This document shows positions 17,431-27,150 of a stretch of 64,000 nucleotides of DNA, piece after piece (position 1 is the stretch's first letter; every line of letters starts with the position of its first letter). The DNA comes from Lichenifustis flavocetrariae (GTDB lineage Bacteria > Pseudomonadota > Alphaproteobacteria > Rhizobiales > Beijerinckiaceae). The notes under the pieces were generated by a model, which had not been told where the DNA came from, made no database searches, and saw only the letters and a list, made by a program, of their open reading frames with translations. The DNA lies in NCBI RefSeq assembly GCF_026130545.1, contig NZ_JAMOIM010000017.1:1-64000 (forward strand). The letters run 5' to 3'. The translations under genes were made by a program, and so were the position numbers.

Positions 17431-18656
17431 GGTTTCACCCAGCGCCATTGCATCACCGGCATGGCGGGCCGCAAGCCATGGAAACCGCCGACCGGTTCGG
17501 CCCGCGCAAATGACAGGGTCATGAGGTCGCCGCCTCGCGTGGCGAACATCCGGCTCAGAAGCGCCTGACTTTCGATCGTCACCGCATTGCTCACAAGGCG
17601 CCCCCTGGGACGCAGCGCGGCGCAGCCGGCGTCGAGGAGACCCTCGCGCGTCAGCCCGCCGCCGACGAAGACGGCATCGGCGCGCGGCATGTTCTGGAGC
17701 GCCTCGGGCGCAGGGCCATGGACGATGGTCAGCCGATCGACCACTCCCCAATGCTCGGCATTGCGGCGGATCCGTGCGGCGCGTTCGGCCTGGTGTTCGA
17801 CCGCGAAGGCGCGTGTCGAAGGCGTCGCGAGAAGCCACTCGATACTGACTGATCCGGAACCGGCGCCGATATCGCAAAGGACTTCACCTGGATGCGGCGC
17901 CAAGGCCGCGAGTGTGACGGCCCGCACGGAGGATTTCGTGAGCTGGCCATCGTGTTCGAACCAGTCGTCCGGCAGTCCCGGCGTCGCGGGGAGCACATGG
18001 GCTTCCGGTGTGGCCACGACTTCAAGACCGATCGTATTCAGATCGGTGACATCGGGGAGATCGAACGCGTCGGCGCGTGCCACCCTCACGCGTTCGGCCG
18101 GGCCGCCGAGGGCTTCGCACACCCATAGGTTCGAGGCACCGAAACCGCGTGCGACGAGCAGGTCGGCGACGTGCCGTGGCGTGGCGCCGTCCCAGGAGAG
18201 GGCGATCACGCGCCGGCCCTCCTGCAAGTCCGGCACGATGCGATTCAGCGCCCGACCGTGCAGCGACACGCAGGCGCAGTCCTGCAGGCTCCAGCCGAGC
18301 CGGGCCGCCACGAGGCTGAAGGCGGAAGGCTGCGGCAGGCACAGCATCTCGGCGGCGGGGACATGCTGTTGGAGGAGCGTGCCGATGCCGTAGTGAAAGG
18401 GATCGCCCGTGGCGAGCACGCAGACCGGACGGCCCCGCTCGTCCAGAATGTCGGGAAGGGTGGCCTCGATGGGTGTTCGCCAAGTCAGCCGAGCGCCACT
18501 GATGAGCGACTCGGCCAAAGCGAGGTGGCGGCGTCCGCCGACCACGCAGCGTGCGCCCGCGATCAATCGGCAGGCCGCCGGTGACAGGCCCGCCACGCCG
18601 TCCTCGCCGATGCCAACGAGGCTGAGCCAGGGCTCAGGGATTGTGCCTCCCATCAT
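17427..18656 (-). CDS. cobL: Precorrin-6Y C5,15-methyltransferase (decarboxylating)
   Basis: About 409 residues with two domains. The N-terminal half (LSLVGIGEDGVAGLSPAA, CVLATGDPFHYGIG) is a tetrapyrrole methylase (CbiE-like). The C-terminal half is a CbiT-like SAM methyltransferase with motif I CDIGAGSGSVSIEW near residue 245, which also decarboxylates the C-12 acetate. The fused form is normal for the aerobic route. The start is set at the paired ATGs 18656/18653; an open frame upstream to 19019 runs antisense through cobK and is not credible. It begins the minus-strand operon and is divergent from cobK across about 56 bp. Confidence 0.94.
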   Translation of the reverse strand: MMGGTIPEPWLSLVGIGEDGVAGLSPAACRLIAGARCVVGGRRHLALAESLISGARLTWRTPIEATLPDILDERGRPVCVLATGDPFHYGIGTLLQQHVPAAEMLCLPQPSAFSLVAARLGWSLQDCACVSLHGRALNRIVPDLQEGRRVIALSWDGATPRHVADLLVARGFGASNLWVCEALGGPAERVRVARADAFDLPDVTDLNTIGLEVVATPEAHVLPATPGLPDDWFEHDGQLTKSSVRAVTLAALAPHPGEVLCDIGAGSGSVSIEWLLATPSTRAFAVEHQAERAARIRRNAEHWGVVDRLTIVHGPAPEALQNMPRADAVFVGGGLTREGLLDAGCAALRPRGRLVSNAVTIESQALLSRMFATRGGDLMTLSFARAEPVGGFHGLRPAMPVMQWRWVKP

Positions 18657-18712
18657 GGGTCGGCGCTCCGGCGTGGCCCATTGCGGGCGGCGGGGACCAT
18701 CAGATAGGAAGC

Positions 18713-19465
18713 ATGATGCGCGTCTTGATCCTCGGCGGAAGCACGGAAGCGAGCCGGCTGGCGTGGGCGCTCGCCGGCCATTCCACAATTTATGCCATCC
18801 TGTCGCTCGCGGGCCGGACGGCTGAGCCTGCCCTCGCGCCGATCCCCACGCGGGTCGGCGGGTTTGGCGGTGTCGAAGGCCTTGCGGCCTATCTCGACCG
18901 GGAGCGGATCGCCGCCGTGGTCGACGCCACGCATCCGTTTGCGGCGCGCATGTCCGCCCATGCCGTCGCGGCCTGCAAACTCCGAGACGTGCCGCTGGCC
19001 GCCTTCTCGCGCCCGCCATGGCGTCCGGGACCGGCCGATCGTTGGATCCTCGTCGCCGACATCCCGGCCGCGGTCCAGCATCTCGCCGCCCTGGCGCCCG
19101 GCGATGTGTTTCTGACGACCGGGCGCCTCGATCTCCAGGCCTTCAGTGCGGCCCCGCTGCATCGCTATCTGATCCGAACCATCGATCCTCCACCGACTGA
19201 GGACTGCCCGCCTGTCGCACAGATCATGCTGAGCCGGGGACCGTTCCCGCTGGCGGACGAAATCGCCCTGATGCGGAACCACGGCGTCACTCTGCTGGTG
19301 ACGAAGAATAGCGGTGGTGACGCGAGTGCCGCGAAGCTTGAGGCCGCCCGGCGTCTTTCCGTCCCGGTGCTGATGGTCGAACGACCATCCCTTCCCGCCC
19401 GGCTGGAGCTGGACACCCTCGACGCCGTTCTCGCGTGGATCGAGACTCACCGGGCGCTTCCATAA
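18713..19465 (+). CDS. cobK: Precorrin-6A reductase
   Basis: 250 residues. NADPH-dependent reduction of precorrin-6A to precorrin-6B. The dinucleotide motif VLILGGSTEASRLAWAL, the conserved VVDATHPFAARMS (residues about 75-88) and LLVTKNSGGDASAAKLEAA are diagnostic. The start is ATG 18713 with aggaag immediately upstream; ATG 18716 is equally possible. It is the only plus-strand gene in the cobalamin region, divergent from cobL, and its last 19 bp overlap the 3' end of cobJ tail to tail. Its expression therefore needs a separate promoter in 18657-18712. Confidence 0.94.
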   Translation: MMRVLILGGSTEASRLAWALAGHSTIYAILSLAGRTAEPALAPIPTRVGGFGGVEGLAAYLDRERIAAVVDATHPFAARMSAHAVAACKLRDVPLAAFSRPPWRPGPADRWILVADIPAAVQHLAALAPGDVFLTTGRLDLQAFSAAPLHRYLIRTIDPPPTEDCPPVAQIMLSRGPFPLADEIALMRNHGVTLLVTKNSGGDASAAKLEAARRLSVPVLMVERPSLPARLELDTLDAVLAWIETHRALP

Positions 19466-20208
19466 GAGCGGGGCGTCAGCACCCACGGCCGGGCATGGTC
19501 GCGCGCGATCAATCGGGTCTCGCTCGATCCGACCAGGACCAGGGTGCTCATATCGGCGGGCTGCACAGCGGCCTCGGCGAGCGTCGTGATCGATAAATTC
19601 TCGGTTGGTCGGCCAATCGCACGCGCAAAGGCCACGACGGTGTCGGCCGCCTTCACGGTCCGGAGCAGATCGAAGGCGTGTCGCAGCCGATCAGGACGGG
19701 CTTTTGAGACCGGATTGTAGAAGGCCATCACGAAATCGGCCACGGCGGCTGCCTTGAGCCGAGCCTCGATCACCGGCCAGGGCTTGAGGTTGTCAGACAG
19801 CGAGATGGCGCAGAAATCGTGGCCGAGCGGGGCGCCGAGCCGAGCCGCCGCGGCGAACATGGCGCTGATGCCCGGCACGACCTGGATCGGCAGGTCGCGT
19901 TCATGAGCGGGACGCGCCTCCACGGCCTCGAACACCGCCGCCGCCATCGCGAAGACGCCGGGATCGCCGCCCGACACGATCGCCACATGCCGACCGTCCT
20001 GGGCCAGATCGAGCGCATGATGAGCACGGTCCAGTTCGACCCGATTATCGCTCTCGTGCCGGGTCTGGCCAGGACGTGCGGGCAAACGCGCCAGGTAGGT
20101 GGCATAGCCCACCACATCGCTGACGCCCTTGAGCAGGTTCTCGGCCTCGGGCGTCACCCAGTAAGACGGTCCCGGCCCGAGCCCGACGATGCTGAGCGAG
20201 CCGCTCAC
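19447..20208 (-). CDS. cobJ: Precorrin-3B C17-methyltransferase
   Basis: 253 residues. Methylates C-17 and contracts the ring of precorrin-3B to give precorrin-4. The family features are LSIVGLGPGPSYWVTPEA, VGYATYLARL, VAIVSGGDPGVFAMAAAV, and the FVMAFYNPVSKARP segment. The start is GTG 20208 overlapping the cobI stop (GTGA). It ends the riboswitch-controlled operon and overlaps the end of cobK on the opposite strand. Confidence 0.95.
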   Translation of the reverse strand: MSGSLSIVGLGPGPSYWVTPEAENLLKGVSDVVGYATYLARLPARPGQTRHESDNRVELDRAHHALDLAQDGRHVAIVSGGDPGVFAMAAAVFEAVEARPAHERDLPIQVVPGISAMFAAAARLGAPLGHDFCAISLSDNLKPWPVIEARLKAAAVADFVMAFYNPVSKARPDRLRHAFDLLRTVKAADTVVAFARAIGRPTENLSITTLAEAAVQPADMSTLVLVGSSETRLIARDHARPWVLTPRSYGSAR

Positions 20209-20930
20209 GGGCGGCGCCCCTCGCCCGGAACGAGGATCACCGAGAAATAGGGAGCCTCATCGTCGGTCTTCGCGGCGAGGGGCATGACCACTTCGGCTTC
20301 CATCGTGCCGCGCTCGATATAGAGGGCGCGCGCGGTCAGTCCCAGCGCGTCGAGCGCGGCCCGCACCTTGGGCAGATTCTGACCGAGCTTCATCACCACG
20401 ATCGCGTCGGCCGAGGCGAGTTTTTCACGCAGCTGGTTGGCCGGCAGCGTGCCGGGGAGCACCGCGAGCGTGTCGTCCCCCCAGGTCATCGGCACGCCGG
20501 CCGCCGTCCAGCAGCCCGACATGCCGGTCACGCCCGGCACGATGCGGCAGGGAAAACGCGGCTTCAGACGGAGGTAGAGATGCATGAAGGAGCCGTAGAA
20601 CAGCGGATCTCCTTCGCAGATGAGCGCCACATCCTGCCCGGCTTCGAGATACCCGGCGAGTCTTTCGGTTGATGCTTCATAGAAGGCCGCGAGCTGCTCG
20701 GCATAGGCTGGATGATCGAAGCGGATTTCCGTGGTGACGGGATAGTGCAGCGGCACTTCCGTGCAGTCGGGCCGCAACCACCGGCTCGCGATATTGCGCG
20801 CATAGCCGCAGCGGCCGGCCTTCGCGAAATAGGCGACGATCCCGGTCGCCTCGAGCGTCCGCACCGCCTTGACGGTGAGAAGCTCCGGATCGCCCGGCCC
20901 GAGCCCGACGCCATGCAGCGTCCCGCTCAT
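20205..20930 (-). CDS. cobI: Precorrin-2 C20-methyltransferase
   Basis: 241 residues. Methylates C-20 of precorrin-2 to give precorrin-3A. Motifs: [32 protein letters not shown] and [17 protein letters not shown]. The ATG overlaps the cobH stop (ATGA) and its stop overlaps cobJ (GTGA). Length and motifs are normal. Confidence 0.95.
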   Translation of the reverse strand: MSGTLHGVGLGPGDPELLTVKAVRTLEATGIVAYFAKAGRCGYARNIASRWLRPDCTEVPLHYPVTTEIRFDHPAYAEQLAAFYEASTERLAGYLEAGQDVALICEGDPLFYGSFMHLYLRLKPRFPCRIVPGVTGMSGCWTAAGVPMTWGDDTLAVLPGTLPANQLREKLASADAIVVMKLGQNLPKVRAALDALGLTARALYIERGTMEAEVVMPLAAKTDDEAPYFSVILVPGEGRRP

Positions 20931-21556
20931 TCCTGGTCGCTCGCCAGGGCGTTGACGGTCGCGGCCGCCATGGCGCTGCCGCCCTTTCGACCCCGCACCA
21001 CCAGGGCCGGAATGCCGTAGGCCAGCAACGCTTCCTTGGATTCGGCCGCACCCACGAACCCGACCGGCATGCCGATCACGGCGGCCGGAGCCGGTGCGCC
21101 CGCGTCCAACAGTTCGAGCAGCCGGAACAGCGCCGTCGGGGCGTTGCCGATCGCCACCACCGCCCCAGCGAGATGATCACGCCACAGGGCGAGTGCCGCC
21201 GCCGAACGGGTCGTCCCCTCAAGCGCCGCGAGCGCCGGCACAGCGGGATCGTGCAGGGTACAGATCACAGCATTGTTGGCCGGGAGACGGGTCCGGGTGA
21301 CGCCATCGGCGACCATGCGGGCGTCGCACAGGATCGGCGCGCCGCCCTTAAGGGCCGCGATGGCCGCCGCGACAGCGCTTGGCGTGAAACGGATGTCGGC
21401 CGCCGCTTCCACCATCCCACAGGCGTGAATGATGCGGACCGCGACACGTTCCTCCGCTCCGGTGAAGCGTGCGAGATCGGCCTCCGACCTGATGATCGCG
21501 AAGGACTTGCCATAGATCGCCGCGCCGTCCCGGATATAGTCGTAAGCCGTGCTCAA
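20927..21556 (-). CDS. cobH: Precorrin-8X methylmutase
   Basis: 209 residues. Moves the C-11 methyl group to C-12, converting precorrin-8X to hydrogenobyrinic acid. The catalytic His is in [12 protein letters not shown], and the substrate-binding [19 protein letters not shown] segment and the [13 protein letters not shown] helix are intact. I place the start at TTG 21556, which overlaps the cobG stop as TTGA with GAGGGG upstream and matches the usual length of about 210; the frame is open to another TTG at 21589. Confidence 0.94.
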   Translation of the reverse strand: MSTAYDYIRDGAAIYGKSFAIIRSEADLARFTGAEERVAVRIIHACGMVEAAADIRFTPSAVAAAIAALKGGAPILCDARMVADGVTRTRLPANNAVICTLHDPAVPALAALEGTTRSAAALALWRDHLAGAVVAIGNAPTALFRLLELLDAGAPAPAAVIGMPVGFVGAAESKEALLAYGIPALVVRGRKGGSAMAAATVNALASDQE

Positions 21557-22785
21557 GAGCCCCTCGTGTCCACGTTGCGGCTTATCCAAGTCGCCGCCTC
21601 GTTGAAAGACAAACCTCGCGCCACAGGCATGTCTTTCACGCTCCCGTCACAAATGAGGTCGTAGTGCCCGCCCTGCCCCACCAGCGTCCACGGTGCCGGT
21701 GCAGGATGGGCGCAGCCCTTGGAGCATCCCGCGACATGAACCGCCGTGGCGCCGCCGAGCCGACGTGCCAATGCAGCGGCATCGACGCGCGTGGCCGTGC
21801 TCCCCCGATGGCACGCCGGGGCGCCCGCGCAGGTCACGATCGAAAGGCGCGGATCGGCGGGGTTCGCGATGAGGGATGTGCCGTCGAAGGACGCCGGGTC
21901 CACGAGCCCGGTGATCAGCAGGACGCGCCAGGGCGTCAGACGAAGATCAGAAGCGCCCGCGCGAGAAGCGATATCGACGATGCGCAGAAGATCGTCCGCA
22001 TGAAGGCTCGCGAAAGCCGGTGCGATGCCGAAGAGCGGCACAGCGTCCATGTGTGGACCGAGAATGTCTGCAGGCTGCACGGCGATCTGAGGTCCGGAAG
22101 CCCGTCCGGCAAGCGGCAGACCGACCGTTGCGAAGATCGCGGCCGCACCTTGAGCGTCGACGAGCGGGCGCATCCGCGTCGGAATGTCTTGGGCGAGGAC
22201 CAGCCCCGCCAGGGCTGCGGCAATATCGACGATGCGGTCTCGCGACCCCCAGGCGCAAACGGACCCGCCAGTTAGACCGACGCGCAGGCCGCCGTCCCGA
22301 TCGAAGACGAAACGGACGTCTGCCGCCACGCCATGCAACGGAAATCTTCCGCCGCCATCGAGCACGAAACTCCATTTCGGCGGAAGCCGGTGCAGGGCAG
22401 CGTCTTGGGCGAGTCGCGTCTCCAAGGCCGCGATCATCGGTGTGACATCGACGCAGGTCGGATCGAGACCGGCCAGAGGACTGGCCACGATGTTGCGGAC
22501 GGCTTCCGCGTCGGGGCTCGCGTCAAGGAGCCCGAGCTTGCCGAAGCCTTCGACCAACGCATCGAGCGTGTCCGCCGTAGCGCCTCGGAGGTGCAGGTTG
22601 GCACGGCCCGTGAGGTCGAGATGCCCGTTTCCATAGCGGAGGGACAGGTGTGCCAGGGCTTCGGCCTGCGCGAGTGTGAGAACGCCGCCGCGCGGCTTCA
22701 CCCGCAGGAGCAGGCCGTCACCGCTCTCCATCGGGCGCAGCGCGCCCGGACACCAGCCGACCCGCAGGGAAGACGCGCCCGTCAC
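21553..22785 (-). CDS. cobG: Precorrin-3B synthase (CobG)
   Basis: 410 residues from GTG 22785. An oxygen-using monooxygenase that forms the C-20 hydroxy, gamma-lactone of precorrin-3B, the marker step of the aerobic pathway. It has the duplicated nitrite/sulfite-reductase-like half domains ([18 protein letters not shown], then the second half from about residue 210) and the 4Fe-4S cysteines in CAGAPAC and CSKGC. The GTG overlaps the cobN stop as GTGA; an ATG at 22839 would overlap cobN by 58 bp and adds residues that look unlike the family. Confidence 0.93.
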   Translation of the reverse strand: MTGASSLRVGWCPGALRPMESGDGLLLRVKPRGGVLTLAQAEALAHLSLRYGNGHLDLTGRANLHLRGATADTLDALVEGFGKLGLLDASPDAEAVRNIVASPLAGLDPTCVDVTPMIAALETRLAQDAALHRLPPKWSFVLDGGGRFPLHGVAADVRFVFDRDGGLRVGLTGGSVCAWGSRDRIVDIAAALAGLVLAQDIPTRMRPLVDAQGAAAIFATVGLPLAGRASGPQIAVQPADILGPHMDAVPLFGIAPAFASLHADDLLRIVDIASRAGASDLRLTPWRVLLITGLVDPASFDGTSLIANPADPRLSIVTCAGAPACHRGSTATRVDAAALARRLGGATAVHVAGCSKGCAHPAPAPWTLVGQGGHYDLICDGSVKDMPVARGLSFNEAATWISRNVDTRGS

Positions 22786-25700
22786 GCGGGCGTCGCACGC
22801 GTATCGGCCAGGATGGCGAGCGTCGAATTGCGCCGGCATGGCCAGAACCCACGCCGGATCGCCGCGTCGAAGCGATCCGCCATCGCTTCCGCGGCAGCCG
22901 GATTGGCGCTCTGCAGGAAAGCGCGGACCTCCTCGTTGCCAAGCGTCGCATCAAAGTAGCGGTCGAAATGGCGGGGCGGCACGGCGTCGGTCGTGGCCGC
23001 GAAGCCGAAGAGCGCGTCGAGCGTGTCGGCCATGGCGGCCGCGCCCGCATAGCCGTGGCACCTCTGCCCGGCGATCCAGCGGGGGTTCGCGGCCCGCGCC
23101 AGCAGGGCGCGTTCGATGTCTTCAGCCAGCGACCTCAGGCGCATCGCGTCAGGATTGGTCGTATCGGCTCGGTAGAGAGAGGGATTGGCGCCCAGTCGCG
23201 CGGCGGCCGCTGCGAAGCCTCCCTCGTGTTCGGCGAACACGTCCGAATCGAGGATATCCTGCCCCGGCAGGTCGCCGGTATGCGCGAAGGCGTCGGCGGT
23301 CGCGATGCGGGCGCCGAAACCTTCGGGGCTGGCCTGTCCAACCCCGCCCCGCGCGTAAGCATGTGTGGTCGCCGCCAGATAGGCGTCACCCAATTCCTCA
23401 CGCGTACCCCAACTGTCATCGGCCAACATGCGGCCCAGTCCCGCACCATACTGGCCTGGGGCGGTGCCGAAGACGCGGGCCATGTCGCCCGTCGCTTGCC
23501 GGGCTTCCACCAGGGGATTGTCGTCCACGGCCTCATCGAGGCCCGAGACCGCGCGGACCGCCGCGTCGAAGGTGGTGATCTGATCCGGGAACGTATCGCG
23601 GAACAGGCCCGACACCCGCAGGGTCGTGTCGACCCGCGAGCGGCCTAGCCTCGCGAGCGGTAGAATCTCGAAACCGGTGACGCGGTTCGAACTGTGGTCC
23701 CAGATCGGCTTCGTGCCGATCAGCGCGAAGGCTTGACCGAGATCCTGCCCGCCCGTGCGCATAGTGGCGCTGCCCCAGAGGTCGAGCACGACGCGGCGCG
23801 GCCAGTCGCCGTGATCCTGGGCGTAGCGGGTCACAAGGTCCTCGGCGAGGCGGGCGCCGATCTCCCAGCCGGTGCGGGTCGGGATGGCACGCGGGTCAAC
23901 CGAGAACAGGTTGCGTCCCGTCGGCAGAACATCCATTCGGCCCGCGGAAGGTGCGCCCGACGGCCCGGGCGGAACGAAGCGTCCGTCGAGGGCGGCGACG
24001 AGATGATCGCGTTCGCCGCACCCGCAGGCCGCGAGCAGATCGGGATCGACCTTCGGCTCGCCGCCCTCGCTCCAGGCGGGCGGCGGCGCACCGAAAACAT
24101 GCAGGCCGTCGCCGATCCGAGCTTCCTTGATGTCGCACAGCCACGCATCGAGGGCCGCCAGCATCGTGTCCGAGTCTGCTCCGGCCCCGAGCGTCGTCGT
24201 GAGACCGGCGGCTTCGGCCTTCTCCAGAATGGCCGCACCCAGCAGGCGAGCGCGCCGCGCGTCGAGCGCCACGGCCTCCGCATATTCGTCGAACAGTTGT
24301 TCCAGTTCGGCTGTGTCGCCATGAAGGCCCGCCGCGACGAGCGGCGGCGTGAGATGGCCGATCGTCACCGCGCCGAGGCGCCGTTTCGCCTGCGCGGCCT
24401 CGCCCGGATTGTTGACGATGAACGGATAGATCACCGGCGTCGCGCCGATCAGCACGTCGGGCGCACAAATCTCGCTCAGGGCGACGGCCTTGCCGGGCAG
24501 CCATTCGAGCGTACCATGCGTCCCCATATGGATCAGGGCATGCACCTGCACCGCCTGCCGCAGCCAAAGATAGAACGCCACATAGCCGTGGCGTGGCGGC
24601 AGGGCGGTATCGTGGTATTCGGCCCGCCGGTTCTGCTGGGAGCCACGGTCGGGCTGCACCGCCACCCAGAGCTTGCCGGCGCGGCAGAGGCGGAATCGAA
24701 ACTGCCCGTCGACGCAGGAGGCGTCGTTCTCGGGTACCCCCCAAGCGGCATCGAGAGTCGCCACGAAAGACTTTGGCAATCGCGCCAATCCGGTCCGGTA
24801 GGCGTCGAGCGACAGGCAGGGCTGCGGCAGACCGCTCGTCAGCCCTTGCATCAGCGCCTCAGCCTTCGGCAATCCGCCCGCGTCGAACCCGCAGCGCTCC
24901 AGATGCGCGGCGACTTCCACCACGCTGGCCGGTGTGTCGAGGCCGACCGCCTGCCCGACCCGCCCGCCCTTGCCGGGATAATCCGACAGGATGCAGGCAA
25001 GCCGCCGCTCGGCCCGAGGGGTGCGGCGCAACGCAGCCCAGGCAAGCGCCCGCTCGGCCACGCGGACAATGCGCTCGGGATCGATGCGATGAGACACACG
25101 GCCGAATTCAAGATCCGGTTGTGCGTCCGCCTCCGTCTTAAACGAGACAACGCCAGCCGCGATGCGGCCATCGACTTCGGGCAGGACGACGTTCATGGCG
25201 AGGTCGGCCGCACCCAAGCCCCGCGCATCGGCCAGCCAACCAACACGATCGGCGGTCGAGAGTACGACCTGCAGCACGGGCGCGTCAGCGCGGTCGGTGA
25301 CGCAGCCGGAGGGGCGTTGTGCCGAAAAGGCCGTGGTGTTCAGAATGACATCGGGCGATTCGCGGGTCAGCCAGACTTCGAGAGCCTCGGCGGCCTCCTC
25401 GTCCTTCAGGCTCGAGACGAAGAAGGCCGAGACACGCGCACCCCGGGCCGCCATCGCATCGGCCATGCCCACGATCGGGTCGATGTCGTTCGCCAACAGA
25501 GCCGAGCGGTAGAATAGGATCAGCGCATGCGGCGCTTCGGCGGCACCCGCGCGGCAGGACGGCATGTGCAGCCCCGCCAGGGGGACCGCCCGCGGCGGTG
25601 CCACGGGACGGGCATCGCCGAGCACGGAAGCGACGAAACGCAGCGCCTGCGTGACATTGTCGATGCCGCCCGCGAAGAAGTAGTCGTTGAGTTCCCGCAA

Positions 25701-26102
25701 CCGCTCGGCCGGGAGCGTCGAAGCCGCTTCGAGCCGCTCGTCGGCGACCTGATCGCCGGCCAGCACGGCGAGCGCGAAGCCGTTGCGCCGCGCCGCCGCG
25801 GCGAGTTCCTCCACGCCATAGCGCCAGTAATCGAGACCACCCAGGAGGCGGACGAGCACGAACCGCGCCTTGGCGGCCGTCTTCTCGATGAACAGATCGA
25901 CCGAATAGGGATGCCGCAGCTTCGAGAGATTTGCGAGCCGCAGGCTCGGCAGCGTCGCCGCATTTCCTTCCCACGCAGCCGCCGCGACTGCGAGATCGCT
26001 GTCCGAGAAGGACAGCATCACCAGATCGGCCGGCGAACGGTCGAGATCGATCGCCGGAACCTCGGCGTCGAGCGAGCGTCGCTGGGTGGGGAGAAGGTGC
26101 AT
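22782..26102 (-). CDS. cobN: Cobaltochelatase subunit CobN
   Basis: 1,106 residues. The large catalytic subunit of the ATP-dependent aerobic cobaltochelatase CobNST, which inserts cobalt into hydrogenobyrinic acid a,c-diamide. The family features are the HMGTHGTLEWLPGKAVALS segment, PVIYPFIVNNPGEAAQAKRR, PTGRNLFSVDPRAIPT and the C-terminal RHFDRYFDATLGNEEVRAF segment. The start is ATG 26102, 10 bp after cobW; an upstream in-frame ATG at 26162 would overlap cobW. It is a little shorter than the Pseudomonas denitrificans protein but looks complete. cobS and cobT are not in the window. Confidence 0.95.
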   Translation of the reverse strand: MHLLPTQRRSLDAEVPAIDLDRSPADLVMLSFSDSDLAVAAAAWEGNAATLPSLRLANLSKLRHPYSVDLFIEKTAAKARFVLVRLLGGLDYWRYGVEELAAAARRNGFALAVLAGDQVADERLEAASTLPAERLRELNDYFFAGGIDNVTQALRFVASVLGDARPVAPPRAVPLAGLHMPSCRAGAAEAPHALILFYRSALLANDIDPIVGMADAMAARGARVSAFFVSSLKDEEAAEALEVWLTRESPDVILNTTAFSAQRPSGCVTDRADAPVLQVVLSTADRVGWLADARGLGAADLAMNVVLPEVDGRIAAGVVSFKTEADAQPDLEFGRVSHRIDPERIVRVAERALAWAALRRTPRAERRLACILSDYPGKGGRVGQAVGLDTPASVVEVAAHLERCGFDAGGLPKAEALMQGLTSGLPQPCLSLDAYRTGLARLPKSFVATLDAAWGVPENDASCVDGQFRFRLCRAGKLWVAVQPDRGSQQNRRAEYHDTALPPRHGYVAFYLWLRQAVQVHALIHMGTHGTLEWLPGKAVALSEICAPDVLIGATPVIYPFIVNNPGEAAQAKRRLGAVTIGHLTPPLVAAGLHGDTAELEQLFDEYAEAVALDARRARLLGAAILEKAEAAGLTTTLGAGADSDTMLAALDAWLCDIKEARIGDGLHVFGAPPPAWSEGGEPKVDPDLLAACGCGERDHLVAALDGRFVPPGPSGAPSAGRMDVLPTGRNLFSVDPRAIPTRTGWEIGARLAEDLVTRYAQDHGDWPRRVVLDLWGSATMRTGGQDLGQAFALIGTKPIWDHSSNRVTGFEILPLARLGRSRVDTTLRVSGLFRDTFPDQITTFDAAVRAVSGLDEAVDDNPLVEARQATGDMARVFGTAPGQYGAGLGRMLADDSWGTREELGDAYLAATTHAYARGGVGQASPEGFGARIATADAFAHTGDLPGQDILDSDVFAEHEGGFAAAAARLGANPSLYRADTTNPDAMRLRSLAEDIERALLARAANPRWIAGQRCHGYAGAAAMADTLDALFGFAATTDAVPPRHFDRYFDATLGNEEVRAFLQSANPAAAEAMADRFDAAIRRGFWPCRRNSTLAILADTRATPA

Positions 26103-26112
26103 GCCGGCCGGG

Positions 26113-27147
26113 TCAGGCCGCCAGCGCGGCCGCGATGGCCGCTTGGTCGAGGCCCTTCTCACCGATCACGACGAGACGCCCCTGCCGGTTCGCACCCGTC
26201 AACCAGGGCTTGTCGAACTGCTGGCGGAAGCGGGTGCCGACGCCCTGGACGAGGAGCCGCATCGGCTTGCCGCGCACCTCCAGAAATCCCTTCATGCGCA
26301 ACACATCATGCTCCTCGGCAACCTGCTTGAGCCGTTCCACGAACTTCGCCGGGTCGTCGAGCGCTGGCACGTCGAGCACGAACGAGTCGAAGTCGTCGTG
26401 GTCGTGCCCCTCCTCCATGTCGTGATGCGAGGGTCGGGCCGCCAGATCGTCCTCGGCGGCCGCCTCCAGGCCGAGCAGGATGGCGGGGTCGAGCCTGCCT
26501 TCGCTGGTGGTGACGATCTTCACGGCGCGAGGCACGACGGCCTGCACATCGCCGCGCACGGTGCCGATCTCCGATTCGGAAAGGAGGTCGGCCTTGTTCA
26601 GCACGATGAGATCGGCGCAGAGAAGCTGATCCTCGTAGACCTCTTCGAGGGGGTTGTCGTGATCGGCCGAGGCATCGGCGGCGCGCTGCGCCAGGAGCTT
26701 CTCCGGATCGTCGGCGAAACGCCCTGCCGCGACCGCCGCGGCATCCACCACAGCCACCACGCCGTCGACCGTCAGCTTGGCCCGGATCGCCGGCCAGTCG
26801 AAGGCCTTGACGAGAGGTTTCGGCAGCGCGAGGCCCGATGTCTCGACGATGATGTGATCCGGCCGCGGTGTCCGGGCGAGCAGCGCCTCGATGGCCGGGA
26901 TGAAATCATCCGCCACCGTGCAGCACAGGCAGCCATTGGCGAGTTCGACGATGTTCTCGTCCGGGCAGGACGCGATGCCGCAGGCGCGCAGGATCTCGCC
27001 GTCGACGCCGACATCGCCGAACTCATTGACGATCAGGGCCAACCGCCGGCCGGCGGATTTTTCGAGGAGGTGCCGGATCAGGGTGGTCTTTCCGGCGCCA
27101 AGAAAGCCGGTGATGACGGTAACGGGAACTTTGGCGAGCGAAGTCAT
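26113..27147 (-). CDS. cobW: CobW-family zinc/cobalt GTPase metallochaperone
   Basis: 344 residues of the COG0523 G3E GTPase family. The P-loop is GFLGAGKTTL (about residues 14-23), the CxCC metal motif is ANGCLCCT near residue 73, and the base-specificity motif is LNKADL. A His/Asp-rich loop (HHDMEEGHDHDD, about residue 245) precedes the CobW C-terminal domain. It is thought to load cobalt for the chelatase. The position directly before cobN supports the CobW rather than zinc-stress assignment. It follows the DUF1636 gene by 3 bp. Confidence 0.95.
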   Translation of the reverse strand: MTSLAKVPVTVITGFLGAGKTTLIRHLLEKSAGRRLALIVNEFGDVGVDGEILRACGIASCPDENIVELANGCLCCTVADDFIPAIEALLARTPRPDHIIVETSGLALPKPLVKAFDWPAIRAKLTVDGVVAVVDAAAVAAGRFADDPEKLLAQRAADASADHDNPLEEVYEDQLLCADLIVLNKADLLSESEIGTVRGDVQAVVPRAVKIVTTSEGRLDPAILLGLEAAAEDDLAARPSHHDMEEGHDHDDFDSFVLDVPALDDPAKFVERLKQVAEEHDVLRMKGFLEVRGKPMRLLVQGVGTRFRQQFDKPWLTGANRQGRLVVIGEKGLDQAAIAAALAA

Positions 27148-27150
27148 GGG

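Noticed and set aside
18657-18712. Second cobalamin riboswitch between cobL and cobK
   Set aside because: The gap is only 56 bp and has no B12 box or other aptamer element.
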